Source: Melieria omissa (lineage: Eukaryota > Arthropoda > Insecta > Diptera > Ulidiidae). Taken from it: DNA of 64,000 nt. The notes under the pieces were generated by a model, which saw only the letters and a list, made by a program, of their open reading frames with translations, was not told the origin of the DNA and made no database searches. The stretch is taken from the NCBI GenBank assembly GCA_963971225.1, contig OZ020270.1, positions 1,116,001 to 1,180,000 of the forward strand, in the 5' to 3' direction. A program made the position numbers and the translations under genes. Positions within the stretch are counted from its first letter, which is position 1. Every line of letters starts with the position of its first letter. Below are positions 10,558 through 19,816 of the stretch, piece by piece.

Positions 10558-10961
10558 AGTTAAGTTCCGAAGAACTTAATCGATTTTAAAAAAAGATTTA
10601 TTTTTACTCTGGGCTTAACCGCTCAGCTCGGTGGACAATTGTATTCTGTTCTTAAATTTGATTTTTACTTAAAACGAAAGTACAAAAGTGCTTACGTACT
10701 AATTTACAATAATGCTTACTAACTAAAAAGTTTCGTGAGAACCGTAGTTGCGTAAGTGGCGGGTTCGGATTTCTGAAGTTGGCTGGATTTTTACTTAAAC
10801 GAAAATACAAAGGTGCTTACGTACTAATTTACAATAATGCTTACTAACTAAAACGTTCTGTGAGAACCGAAGTTGCGTAAGTAGCGGGTTCGGGTTTCTG
10901 GAGTTGGCTGGAAACGCTGCGTCAGTGGTTATCGGTGGTGGCGTTGGGTGCCAACGTAACT
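10558..10961 (-). repeat. 3' LTR of errantivirus
   Basis: The minus strand reads AGTTACGTTGGCACCCAACG to CTTAACT. It contains two diverged direct copies of a ~125-bp unit (ACGAAARTACAAARGTGCTTACGTAC... through the GGGTTCGG motif). The env stop codon (10,922) lies inside this LTR, so the last codons of env are LTR-encoded. Confidence 0.95.
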
Positions 10962-12553
10962 CCTCCCCCCTTGGAGTAGAGCGATGGCCACAAGGAAGGT
11001 GAAGTGGCTGCAGCGATGACTGGTGTTGGCGGTATTCCGTAGGTGATTCTGGTTTTTCTGGCGATGATTAGGATTGCTGCTATTGCTAATGCGCCCAGCG
11101 TTCCCACTGCTGCATATGTATATGAGATGCTCTTCTTGGTTTCTTCCCATATGGTTAGTGCGGCTTTTTGGTGTTCGAAGTGGTAGTCCTTCAGTTTTTG
11201 CAGGTTGATCGTCTCTATTATTGCTTTTGGCTGGATTTGTACGTATGTTGGTGGAGCGATGTGTACTTCATCCCAAAATATGCTGGGGTTGTCTTCGTAG
11301 GTTATACCATTGATGTTGATGCTGCAGTTTCTGAAGTGCAGCACGGCTGTGCCCTCTACTGCGAGAACGTTTTTACTGAAAGTGGAATTTATTAGTGTTT
11401 CTGGTATATTGACAAATAGGATATGATTCTCTTCAAGTTGAAGAATTGTTTCCGTTTTTCCTATATCGTTGAAGACGCAATGGGGAGGTTTGTTCCTTAA
11501 CAGGTTTCCAACGCATGCTGAGTCCTGTGTGTCTTCTTGGTGTGGTGAAGATGGACAATAGTAGATGCGCTCTATTTTTGGGCATGCCTTGTCAAAGTGG
11601 TGAACATTCTTTTCGCTATATCCTACATATGGCTTTGTTACAATTTGTTTTGTTACATTTACCGGTAATGGTATAATATGGTAAAATTTATATTGTTCTG
11701 GGGTCAATATTGGTATTTTTATATTGAATATTATATAGGAATTATTATAATAAGCTTGTACCCCGAGTAACTCGTATATGTGTTCTTCAGATATTAGTGT
11801 AATGGATTGGTTTTTTATGGCTTCATGAATTACTTGCAGTTCGGTTTGGCTTAATATGAATTTTGATATAATATTTAATTTAGCTAATACGATTGCTTCA
11901 GCTAGGTTTGTTAGATGGTCGGTTAATAAATCTATATTATAATTAAGTTGGTTCAAATATTGAATTTCTTCGAGTATATTTTCTTCTTTGTTGATCCTGT
12001 TTGATGTTTCTTGTGACAATTGGTTTAAGAACAATTCTATTTTCTTTTGTTCTTTGTTTATGTGAGACGTCAGGTTTCTAAATCTTTCAATCATTTGTGT
12101 GTTTATGTTATGCTGTTTTGTTAGTGTTATTTGTGTGTTAGTTTTGTCATGTTTTAGTTTTTCTATTTGGTTATTTAAATTTTGAGCGTCTTTGGCATCC
12201 ATATTTCCAGTTATAAATTTAATGGCTGATCCTAACCCGTTTATTAGTCCTCGTTTTGTTCTTTTGGTAGGGGTTAGTGAGTTTAGTTTGCTTTTTAGTT
12301 CGTTAAGTTTGAGGTATGTTATTTTGATGGAGTCCGTTAACGTCCCATGTTTTTGGAAAGTTACTAATATGTTCGTGATTTCCCTGATGTTTGTGTCGTA
12401 TTCCTCCAGGTCTACTATGTGAATGAGGTTGCTGAAGTGATTAATTATCCGAGCTGGTCCGAGTTCTAAGTGAATTGTGCCTTGGTCCTTTTTGATGTTT
12501 TGAATTTCTATCATTTGGGTGGCGACCAGTGGTAGCCTGAGGGTGGGGTGAGG
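10922..12553 (-). CDS. env: Errantivirus envelope glycoprotein (open)
   Basis: The first ATG in frame is at 12,514 (530 codons). The frame opens upstream at ~12,553, just after the pol stop, with a short hydrophobic LRLPLVATQ segment that could be part of a signal peptide supplied by splicing, as is known for errantivirus env. A furin-type site (KRTKR) at residues ~82-86 is followed at once by a Gly-rich fusion-peptide-like segment (GLINGLGSAIKFITGNMD), typical of the baculovirus F/errantivirus Env family. A long coiled-coil region, Cys-rich ectodomain and N-x-S/T sites follow. A single C-terminal membrane segment (VGTLGALAIAAILIIA) precedes a ~50-residue tail. No disruption is seen. Confidence 0.92.
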   Translation of the reverse strand, partial: PHPTLRLPLVATQMIEIQNIKKDQGTIHLELGPARIINHFSNLIHIVDLEEYDTNIREITNILVTFQKHGTLTDSIKITYLKLNELKSKLNSLTPTKRTKRGLINGLGSAIKFITGNMDAKDAQNLNNQIEKLKHDKTNTQITLTKQHNINTQMIERFRNLTSHINKEQKKIELFLNQLSQETSNRINKEENILEEIQYLNQLNYNIDLLTDHLTNLAEAIVLAKLNIISKFILSQTELQVIHEAIKNQSITLISEEHIYELLGVQAYYNNSYIIFNIKIPILTPEQYKFYHIIPLPVNVTKQIVTKPYVGYSEKNVHHFDKACPKIERIYYCPSSPHQEDTQDSACVGNLLRNKPPHCVFNDIGKTETILQLEENHILFVNIPETLINSTFSKNVLAVEGTAVLHFRNCSININGITYEDNPSIFWDEVHIAPPTYVQIQPKAIIETINLQKLKDYHFEHQKAALTIWEETKKSISYTYAAVGTLGALAIAAILIIARKTRITYGIPPTPVIAAATSPSLWPSLYSKGGGVTLAPNATTDNH

Positions 12554-12559
12554 GTGATT

Positions 12560-13970
12560 TTATAGTTTCTTTTTATTTTTTATTCTGGATTTGTGTATTT
12601 TTTGGTTGTTGGTGGTGATTAATGTTACTCTTTTGTTTTCTTTGATTTTATGTTTTGTGAAACGGGGTGTGATTTTATTTCTTCTACATTCCCTCCTATA
12701 GACACTGTCGTTTCCTTCGAAATTCTCTGGTTCCTGCCTAGTTTGGTTCAACTTATCGATTCTATTGCTTACTTCTGTTTCTAACTGTTTCTTTATGGAG
12801 GGGTATAGGACTTGTTGGAATTCGTTCAGTTTCCTCAAATAGTCGTGTTCGTTGTCAAATGTTATGTCCTTGTCGAATTTGTAAGTTCGTCCATGGAAGA
12901 GTTCAAAAGGAGTTAGTTTTGTTGTAGAGTGAATTGCGTTATTGTAGGTAATTAGTGCCTCGGAAAGTATTTCGTCGTGATTCAAATCTAGTTTTAGCTC
13001 TTTCCGTTTTGCTATTATTATCCTATAGATTTCAGTAAGGGTTGAATGTAGTCGTTCTACTGGCCCATTACTGCTGGTTTGTTGGAATGAAGTTGTGTGT
13101 AATGTTATGTTATATTGTTTGCAGAAATCTTTAAAGATGTTACTTGTGAATTCTGCACCTTGATCGCAAATCAATTTTTTTGGGATTCCATATTGGGTTA
13201 TGAAAGTTTGTAATGATTTTAGAACGGTAAGACTGACTCTGTTCGAGAGGGTGTGTGCGGCTGCGAATTTGGAGAATTTGTCAAGAATTGTTAATATTTG
13301 CTTATTGTTTATGGAGTAAAGGTCAATGTGAAGTATTTCTAGTGGTTTTGTGGGTGTTTCCGGTTTCTCGTATTTTAGCTTGGGTGGATTTCTGTCGTAC
13401 TTTAGTGTTTGGAATCTGTCGCAATTGTTAATGGTTTGAGTTATTTTGTTTCTCAAGAATGGAAAATAGTATTTCCTCTTGAGGTGTAGGAGGGTTTCGT
13501 TTATGCCGCGATGGTTATTTTTTTCGTGGTACTCTCTAATTATTTTCTCTTGTTCGTCGTTATTCCTGATATCTATTAACATTTCTGTGCATCGTATTAC
13601 TTTAAAAAGTCTATTATGTGAAAAGTGTTTGGAGTAAATTTGTTGTACTATGCGGAAGGTTTCGTCGTCTGCGAATATTGCATTGGGTGCTATACATTTT
13701 TTTAGGATATCCGTCATATTTTCTTCGTTGAAGGTTGGTCGTCGGACGATTCTTCTCTGTTTGTTTCTAAACACCGTTTCTAGAGTCATTGGTGAGCCTT
13801 TGTTGGATTTTTCTAATATTAGTTGTAGATTGAATTCGTTTAATGGTTTTTCTGAGATGAAGATACCGTCGCCCAAATTCTCGTCTGCTGAATGGATGGT
13901 TGTTCCTTGTGTGCCTTGATTCGATAGGGTGTCGTTTAGGTTAATATCCTCACATGTCTTGGGGTTTTCT
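12560..13970 (-). pseudogene. pol: Errantivirus integrase (C-terminal part of pol)
   Basis: The open frame runs from about 13,970 (no ATG needed within pol) to the stop at 12,560. The zinc-binding region has His...His (EYHEKNNHRG) and then NNCDRFQTLKYDRNP, where the fourth ligand, normally Cys, is Phe. The catalytic DDE core is present: HIDLYS (Asp 1), ICDQGAEFTS (Asp 2) and SNGPVERLHSTLTE (Glu). A basic C-terminal tail follows. The ORF itself is long and open, but the lost zinc ligand and upstream breaks in pol make it non-functional. Its end abuts env. Confidence 0.88.
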
Positions 13971-13984
13971 ATCCTGATTCTGCT

Positions 13985-14588
13985 TTGCTTTTTCCTTTTT
14001 TATAGATGATTTTGTAGTCGAATTCTTCTAATTTGAGGCGCCAGCGAATTAACTGAAATATTTAGTGGCCCATACTATGGCCAAGAGTTCTTTTTCTATT
14101 GTTGAATAATTTATTTCAGATTCCGATAGAGTTCTGCTAGCGTAACAAATTGGTTTGTCGCTACCAATGTTCCCTTGTGACAGAACTGCGCCTAGAGCTA
14201 CATTACTGGCATCTGTTGTTAGGACGAAGGTTTTCGTAAAGTCAGGATATTGGAGGATCGGGTCGTTTGTCAAAATATGTTTACAAGTTTCAAATGTTTT
14301 AATAAATTGTTCAGAATGTTCTACTGACCTACCTTTTTTTAGGCATATTGTGAGGGGTTTGACCAGCTTAGCGAAGTCTTTTATGAATTTCTTATAGTAT
14401 CCTAAGAGACCTAGAAATGCTTTAATGTCTTTTTGGGTTTTGGGAATAGGGAATTCCTTTATGGCTGAGATTTTATCAGGATTTGGCTTTATTCCCTTAG
14501 TTGTGACTATATGGCCGAGAAAAGCAATTTCTTTCTTTAAAAATTCGGATTTGTCCAGTTGTATTTTAAGATTTGCGCAATCTTTCAA
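13985..14588 (-). pseudogene. pol: RT thumb and RNase H region of pol, internally deleted
   Basis: It begins after a frameshift near 14,580. [16 protein letters not shown] and [18 protein letters not shown] mark the RT connection. RNase H has the first Asp ([16 protein letters not shown]) and the Glu ([14 protein letters not shown]). At ~14,055 the frame jumps straight to [20 protein letters not shown]. About 30 codons, including the usual TDH-type third catalytic Asp, are missing and the frame is changed. The gene cannot make active RNase H. Confidence 0.87.
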
Positions 14589-15965
14589 AAATTTCCTTTA
14601 GGTTTCCTATGTGTTATTGCAGTGAGGTCGAATATATGATGATGTCATCAAGATATACTAGACAAGTTTTTCCTATCAGATCTTTGAGCACGTTATCCAT
14701 GACCCTTTGAAACGTAGATGGAGCATTCTTCAGTCCGAAGGGCATCCTCAAATACTCATAATGTCCTCCTTCGGCCGTGAAAGCCGTCTTTTGTATGTCT
14801 TTCGGATCCATCTCAATCTGATGGAAACCGCTGGTAAGGTCCAATGTTGAGAAGTACATGCATCTTCCAAGCTTGTCAAGGATTTCCGCGATGTTAGGGA
14901 TTGGATATCTATCAGATACAGTCTTCTCGTTCAGCTTCCTATAATCTATGACTAACCGCCATTTCTGTTTCCCACTGGCGTCCTTCTTCTTGGGAACTAC
15001 CCAAACTGGAGAGCTCCAAGGGGAATAACTTTGTCTAATGATGCCTTGCTTGATCATATTGTTTATTTGTTTGCTGACTTCGTTCTTATGGATGTAGGGA
15101 TATCTGTAGGATTTTGTGTATATTGGGATATTATCTGTAGTGATGATACCATGTTTAATATTGTTGGTAAATGTAAGTGTTTGACCTTCTCTAAAGAATA
15201 CATCGTCGTACGATTTACAAAGTGATATGAGGTGCTTTTTCTCTTCCGTGTTTAAGTGGTTTGTACGGATTAGCTCTGAAATCTCTTTGAAGGTAGAGTG
15301 GGGTGGGCCTTCTAGGTTCCAGTTATTTATTTCAATATGCCCTGCCTCGGAGTATGTTTCTGCTTTTATGGGTTGTTCTAGAAACAAGATCTGGTCTTCA
15401 CCTGAAGTATTCTGGATTTCTATTTCACTGAACCAGTTACTTGCGGTGTAAAGACCTTCGGAAATGTGAAGGTGGGGTTTAATTGTTATTGACTTTATTA
15501 GTACGTCTCCGTTCTGGACGTCAACCGGAAGCTTCAACATTACTTTTGAGTAAGGGGGAATAAGATGTTTGCCTGAGGTTATGTTTGGTTTAAATTTTAG
15601 CATTATGGTGGAGTTAGAAGTTTTTAGTTGTTGGGTGGATAGGTCTATTTTCGCTTTTAGATGTGTTAATGTATCAAGTCCCATTAGTCCGTCGAAAAAG
15701 TTATGGAACTTAAATATCAGGAATGTTAGTTGACCGGGTTCTTTAAATTCTACGAAAGTGGGAAGAATTGTTTTCTTATTTATTTTGTATTTATCTAAAA
15801 TTGTTGTGATCATGACGGGGTTACAGTCTATTTGGGCGTTTTCGTCAATGAATTCAGGGTTTATGAAAGATGCTGATGCACCGGTATCTATTAGAAATCG
15901 TAAAGGTCTACCAAACGGGGATGAGATGTTAATATAGGGTAACGTACTACCGTGTTTGTTAACAT
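14589..15965 (-). pseudogene. pol: Protease and reverse transcriptase of errantivirus pol (one stop)
   Basis: Pol starts in the -1 frame near the gag stop (15,966), without its own ATG. Protease motif DTGAS is at ~15,870-15,886. RT blocks follow: LVIDYRKLNEKTVSDRYPIP, STLDLTSGFHQIEM, LRMPFGLKNAPSTFQRVM and the catalytic YLDD (in CLVYLDDIIIYST, ~14,640-14,680). A TAA at 14,614-14,616 ends the frame where the family continues into [11 protein letters not shown] small deletion shifts the frame again at ~14,580. All RT catalytic Asp residues are intact. Confidence 0.9.
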
Positions 15966-17252
15966 CTATGTATCCTGTTGGTTGAGCCAGGCAGGTATGC
16001 GAAAATTTTGGGAGTCTTCGATGTTAGATAGGTCATCTACATCGCTTTGGTAGGCGGGATTCTGGGATTTATTTTGAAAGTTAATGTTATGCATTTCTCC
16101 CCTATTAGGGTGCGAGTATCTTGATTGATGGCTACGTGAGGTTTGGTTGCTATTGCGTGTCATGGTTGAGGATCTCATGTTGGTGTGTCCAGAATCTATG
16201 TCCATTCGTTCTGGTTTGTTAGATTGTCTGAAATTGCTAAAACCCGATCTTGTGTCCATTGGTTCAGGCTTTTCTACGTCTGGCAAGAAGCTTCTGTTAG
16301 TAAAGTATTGGTTCCTGGGGGTCCCTGGGGTTCTATTCTGATTAAAGTTTTTATATGGTTGGACATTTTGGGTGTAGGCCGGTATTTCCTGTTGGTTTGC
16401 ATAGTGTCTCGGTTGGAAATATCTTGGGCTTTGATATGGTTGGTATGTGAATCTTTGGTTGTACTGTTTCTTAAAAAGGGGTCTGGTTAAATCAGTTCTT
16501 TGGTAAAATATATTTTGCTCCTTGATGCACATGGCCAAAGCTGTAGCCAGTGAATCCGGACGCATAGCCCTTACCGTTGAGCCTAATGGTTCCCTTAGCC
16601 CTACCAAGAATGAATTCAAACACATCTCCGCAAATAGCTCTTTTTTTGCTGCGATTACTCCTTTTTCGGTCTCATGAATGAGGACGTTATTACTTAGCGC
16701 GGATTGGATTTCTACGATCTGACTATAGAAGTTTTCCACGTTTGAATTGGTCTGTCTGAGGTTGTGTAGGTCTCTTATTAATGAGGTTTCGGTTCTTTTG
16801 TCAGAGTAGTGCAATGTTAGATTGTTCTTAATGTCATCCCAGTTCAAAGGTGTGCCGTACATATTAAGAACTTCGTTTGCGGGTCCCTCGATTTTATTCG
16901 TAATTGCTCTTAGAAGGATCTTAGCATATGGCGTGCTGTCGACTCCTCTCAAATGAAGCAATATTTCTTCGACATTAATTATGAACTCGTGGAGGAGTCT
17001 CTGGTTCCCATCGAATTTGGGTAGGTCCCTAATTGCATCTGGGATGCGCAAGGAGTTGAAGATGTCACTTGTCGTTTGTGTGTTGGGGGGTGTCATACCC
17101 GTGGGCTGGGTTGCGTTGCTTTGAGCCATCATAAAGGATGTTTCTGAGTCTTCCGGTATAGTTGACAAACTTTTGCTTTTGTAAAGATTTGGGTAGGGAA
17201 GATATTTGTCTTTTGGTTGTTTTAGTTTCCTGAACATTAAATTTACGTTCAA
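15966..17252 (-). CDS. gag: Errantivirus Gag (open)
   Basis: 428 codons, intact. The capsid-like part contains DLPKFDGNQRLLHEFIINVE, YAKILLRAITNKIEGPANEV and LHYSDKRTETSLIRDLHNL, the pattern of Gag in 17.6/297/gypsy-type errantiviruses. There is no CCHC knuckle. The C-terminal third is basic and rich in Asn, Gln, Tyr and Arg, with two related PMDTRSGF / RMDIDSGH segments, and probably binds RNA. Translation probably starts at 17,252. The pol frame overlaps its end. Confidence 0.9.
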   Translation of the reverse strand: MNVNLMFRKLKQPKDKYLPYPNLYKSKSLSTIPEDSETSFMMAQSNATQPTGMTPPNTQTTSDIFNSLRIPDAIRDLPKFDGNQRLLHEFIINVEEILLHLRGVDSTPYAKILLRAITNKIEGPANEVLNMYGTPLNWDDIKNNLTLHYSDKRTETSLIRDLHNLRQTNSNVENFYSQIVEIQSALSNNVLIHETEKGVIAAKKELFAEMCLNSFLVGLREPLGSTVRAMRPDSLATALAMCIKEQNIFYQRTDLTRPLFKKQYNQRFTYQPYQSPRYFQPRHYANQQEIPAYTQNVQPYKNFNQNRTPGTPRNQYFTNRSFLPDVEKPEPMDTRSGFSNFRQSNKPERMDIDSGHTNMRSSTMTRNSNQTSRSHQSRYSHPNRGEMHNINFQNKSQNPAYQSDVDDLSNIEDSQNFRIPAWLNQQDT

Positions 17253-17837
17253 TTGTCTGCCCGTTGGAGGGGTTAGTGTGTTAATAGTAATTGCTTGTAT
17301 GTTTTTCTGAGGAGTAAATTTTATTTTGTTTTTTCTTGGTTTTCTTGATTTAAGAATCTATACGTAATTTTTAAAAAATTTCTGTTTGTTATTACTCTGT
17401 TAACTTGGAGGGTCCGGCTTTTTGGGCTACGGAATCGCAAGTTTGGGTTTTGTTATACTGGAGTGCCCGGGGTAGGTGGGATCGCAGTACTGAAGTGCCC
17501 GGGTAAGTGGGATCGCAGTTTTGTATGTTATCTTTTTACGGTTATTTATATTCTTAACTAACTATAATTTTTGTGTAATAGAACATAGATATCATAGATA
17601 TGATTTAAGATATTATTTGAGCCATTTACAAATTGTTAGCAGTGTTCACTTGACTTACAGGCACCCAATTATGATGATGAGCCGCATCAGTATTGTCGTA
17701 GTAGCTGGTGGTTGGAGTGTGGTTTGTGTGTAGTCCTTAGGCGTTGAAACGCGCCGGTTGCGGAATAGTGGGTTGGAATAGTGTTTCTTTTGTCACAAGT
17801 GCAGGATTTGTTCACTGTTCTTTATGAACTTCAGTTT
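17253..17837 (-). other. Untranslated leader of errantivirus
   Basis: This non-coding leader precedes gag. A short tandem duplication near 17,460-17,520 (GTGCCCGGG ... GTGGGATCGCAGT, twice) is visible. The rest shows no motif I recognise. Confidence 0.7.
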
Positions 17838-18027
17838 CTATGATATTCCGTCATAGAGTTCTATATTCTCTGTTTTATTTTTCTATGATATTCCTTCATA
17901 GATTCACTATTTTTTGTTTTCTATGATATTCCTTCATAGATTCACTATTTACTGTTTTAATTTTCTATGATATGCCTTCATAGATTCTCTATTCACTGTT
18001 TTAGTTTTCTATGATATTCCTTCATAG
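17838..18027 (-). repeat. Palindromic tandem array in errantivirus leader
   Basis: Five copies of CTATGATATTCCTTCATAG start at 17,838, 17,883, 17,921, 17,965 and 18,009 (spacing 45, 38, 44, 44). Each is itself an inverted repeat, CTATGA-7 nt-TCATAG. Two loops vary (TATTCCG in the first, TATGCCT in the fourth) while the stem arms are kept. The spacers also share TTCACTATT and CTGTTTT. It lies just downstream of the PBS. Confidence 0.92.
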
Positions 18028-18056
18028 ATTCGCTATTCACTAACAACCGTGGACTA

Positions 18057-18074
18057 CTCCGGATGACTGCGCCA
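18057..18074 (-). promoter_or_regulatory. Primer binding site, tRNA-Ser type
   Basis: TGGCGCAGTCATCCGGAG on the minus strand begins at the last LTR base. TGGCGCAGTC is the start of the PBS known from 17.6/297 elements (tRNA-Ser primed). Confidence 0.8.
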
Positions 18075-18477
18075 GTTAAGTTCCGAAGAACTTAATCGAT
18101 TTTAAAAAAATATTTATTTTTACTCTGAGCTTAACCGCTCAGCTCGGTGGACAATTGTATTTTGTTCTTAAATTTGATTTTTACTTAAAACGAAAGTACA
18201 AAAGTGCTTACGTACTAATTTACAATAATGCTTACTAACTAAAAAGTTTCGTGAGAACCGTAGTTGCGTAAGTAGCGGGTTCGGATTTCTGAAGTTGGCT
18301 GGATTTTTACTTAAACGAAAATACAAAGGTGCTTACGTACTAATTTACAATAATGCTTACTAACTAAAACGTTCTGTGAGAACCGTAGTTGCGTAAGTAG
18401 CGGGTTCGGGTTTCTGGAGTTGGCTGGAAACGCTTCGTCAGTGGTTATCGGTGGTGGCGTTGGGTGCCAACGTAACT
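18074..18477 (-). repeat. 5' LTR of errantivirus
   Basis: 404 bp, the same length as the 3' LTR, with about six substitutions. It has the same internal ~125-bp direct duplication. It is followed on the plus strand by the CGCG target duplication. Confidence 0.95.
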
Positions 18478-18481
18478 CGCG

Positions 18482-18658
18482 CTACAACAAACACACATGA
18501 AGTGAAAGTACCGCTTCTTCTGTGTACTTTGAGGCGTTGGTGGTTGTTTTGGTCACTCAATAATTTTTTGTGCAAATTTCTCACAGCAACACAGCTAGCG
18601 CAATGATCGTCGTTTCAACGACGCCAATGCTTTTTGTTGTTGTAGTTTTTGTGTGTAT
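18482..18658. other. Probable continuation of the interrupted LTR-like fragment
   Basis: Sequence beyond the errantivirus target site, with no ORF. It probably belonged with 10,330-10,557 before insertion, but I could not align it to another full LTR in the window. Confidence 0.35.
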
Positions 18659-19270
18659 GGCTGTCTTCTTAAACATCCCTATGCAAAGCAGTGATGCTCT
18701 ATCACTACTGTCGTGATGCCAGTTGGGTATGCAGTCGTGATATATTGCATACATTTATGTGTTAGCACTGCTTTGTTTACGAATGGTTCTGATGCAAGCA
18801 AATACTGCAAAATGTACGCACAGCAAAAGCGAAAAGGGACTGCGAAACAATATTAGTATTGCAAACTTTAAGTACTATTTTGAATAATACATGAATATGC
18901 GTCGAGCAGGTCTTTGGCATTTTAAAAAATAAATTTCGAATCTTAAGTTACATTGATGTGAAAAACAGGAAACTAGTTAATCTTGAATGAGTGTGAATCT
19001 TGATAATATAATAACAAGTTCCGAAGGTCCTGGAGAACTGAATTATGAGTATACTGAAAGTCAAACCAATTCCAGAAATGAAACTGTTAACAGCGAAATT
19101 CATGTCAATGCATCGTCGATAATAATGATGCCCAATTTGCGATGCCGATGCGATCGATTGCTCATTGGTTGCGTTCACGAACACGATGCATTGTAACACT
19201 GTTGCATTTTTTGTTTACGAACATGATGCTTTGTACTGTTGCAAAGCAACTGACGTTTAAGAAGACAGCC
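18659..19270 (+). mobile_element. PIF/Harbinger deletion derivative
   Basis: 612 bp with terminal inverted repeats GGCTGTCTTCTTAAAC, flanked by TAT on both sides. Around 18,900-18,975 the plus strand encodes VEQVFGILKNKFRILSYIDV, which matches the conserved segment near the last catalytic acid of PIF/Harbinger (HARBI1-like) nucleases. Only this small piece of transposase remains. The TAT flank differs from the usual TTA/TAA, so the exact target duplication is uncertain. Confidence 0.75.
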
Positions 19271-19705
19271 TATGCTTTTTTGTTTGGCGATTGGTTTTGC
19301 TCGAGAAATATGTGACGTCAATATTGAACAGAATGTTTACTGCCATTATCAATCAAATCGCTGACAGTGATGACGTGATACGAAACTGGCAGGGGAAGCG
19401 AATTTGTTGACCATTTTTTGCATTTCACATACACAATCTGTGTGAGGTGAACCATGTAGTTTTTCAACTGGTTGCTTGTCAGTCATAGCTGACTTCAGAA
19501 CCGACTCGTTTCCTTGGAGCAAACTTACCCTTTTAACGTGGCGTCGCTGCCAGTCACTCGAACAAGTAATTGTTAAATTAACTTACAAAAAACCAGTTGA
19601 AAAACCAATAAATTTTGGGAACCAGTTGTCTCAGGTCCGACAGGGGTAGGTCAGTGATTGGTTCAACAGTGTGGTCGCGTTGAAGTTAGAACAAAGCGCA
19701 AAGTT
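19271..19705. other. Unassigned stretch
   Basis: No gene seen. It contains CAACTGGTT / AACCAGTTG type inverted words (near 19,460-19,470, 19,590-19,600 and 19,621), perhaps from an eroded repeat. Confidence 0.4.
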
Positions 19706-19748
19706 GCATGCATTATTCTGGTAAGCACCTTACCATTTTCCTACTGGG
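19706..19748 (-). repeat. Isolated inverted copy of the MITE end
   Basis: GCATTATTCTGGTAAGCACC...CCTACTGGG is the reverse complement of the MITE left end at 19,817-19,858, with a 68-bp spacer between them. Together they form a 42-bp-stem hairpin. Confidence 0.85.
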
Positions 19749-19816
19749 GAGTATCAGCTGTTATGTGAGAGTATTGGTGAATTTTATGTGTGTATTGTGG
19801 CTTTTTTCACAGTTCT

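Larger units (their letters stand above)
10558..18477 (-). mobile_element. Complete errantivirus-like gypsy provirus (17.6/297 type), gag-pol-env
   Basis: 7,920 bp with two 404-bp LTRs and a 4-bp CGCG target duplication (10,554-10,557; 18,478-18,481). Order on the minus strand: 5' LTR, tRNA-Ser-type PBS, leader with a hairpin array, gag, pol (protease, RT, RNase H, integrase), env, 3' LTR. About six substitutions separate the LTRs by eye, so the insertion is fairly young (~1.5% LTR divergence). Gag and env are open while pol has a stop, frameshifts, a deletion and a lost zinc ligand. Placement in the 17.6/297 group rests on the PBS, the absence of a Gag zinc knuckle and RT motifs; treat the subgroup as inference. 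Confidence 0.95.

Noticed and set aside
17838..18027. Could the regularly spaced repeats be a CRISPR array?
   Set aside because: The spacers are repeats of each other, the units are palindromic leader elements of a provirus, the genome is eukaryotic and there are no cas genes.
18651..19280. TAT flanks of the Harbinger derivative as evidence for a different superfamily
   Set aside because: The VFGILKNKFRILS segment points to PIF/Harbinger. TAT may be an eroded TWA-type duplication or an off-by-one reading of the ends.
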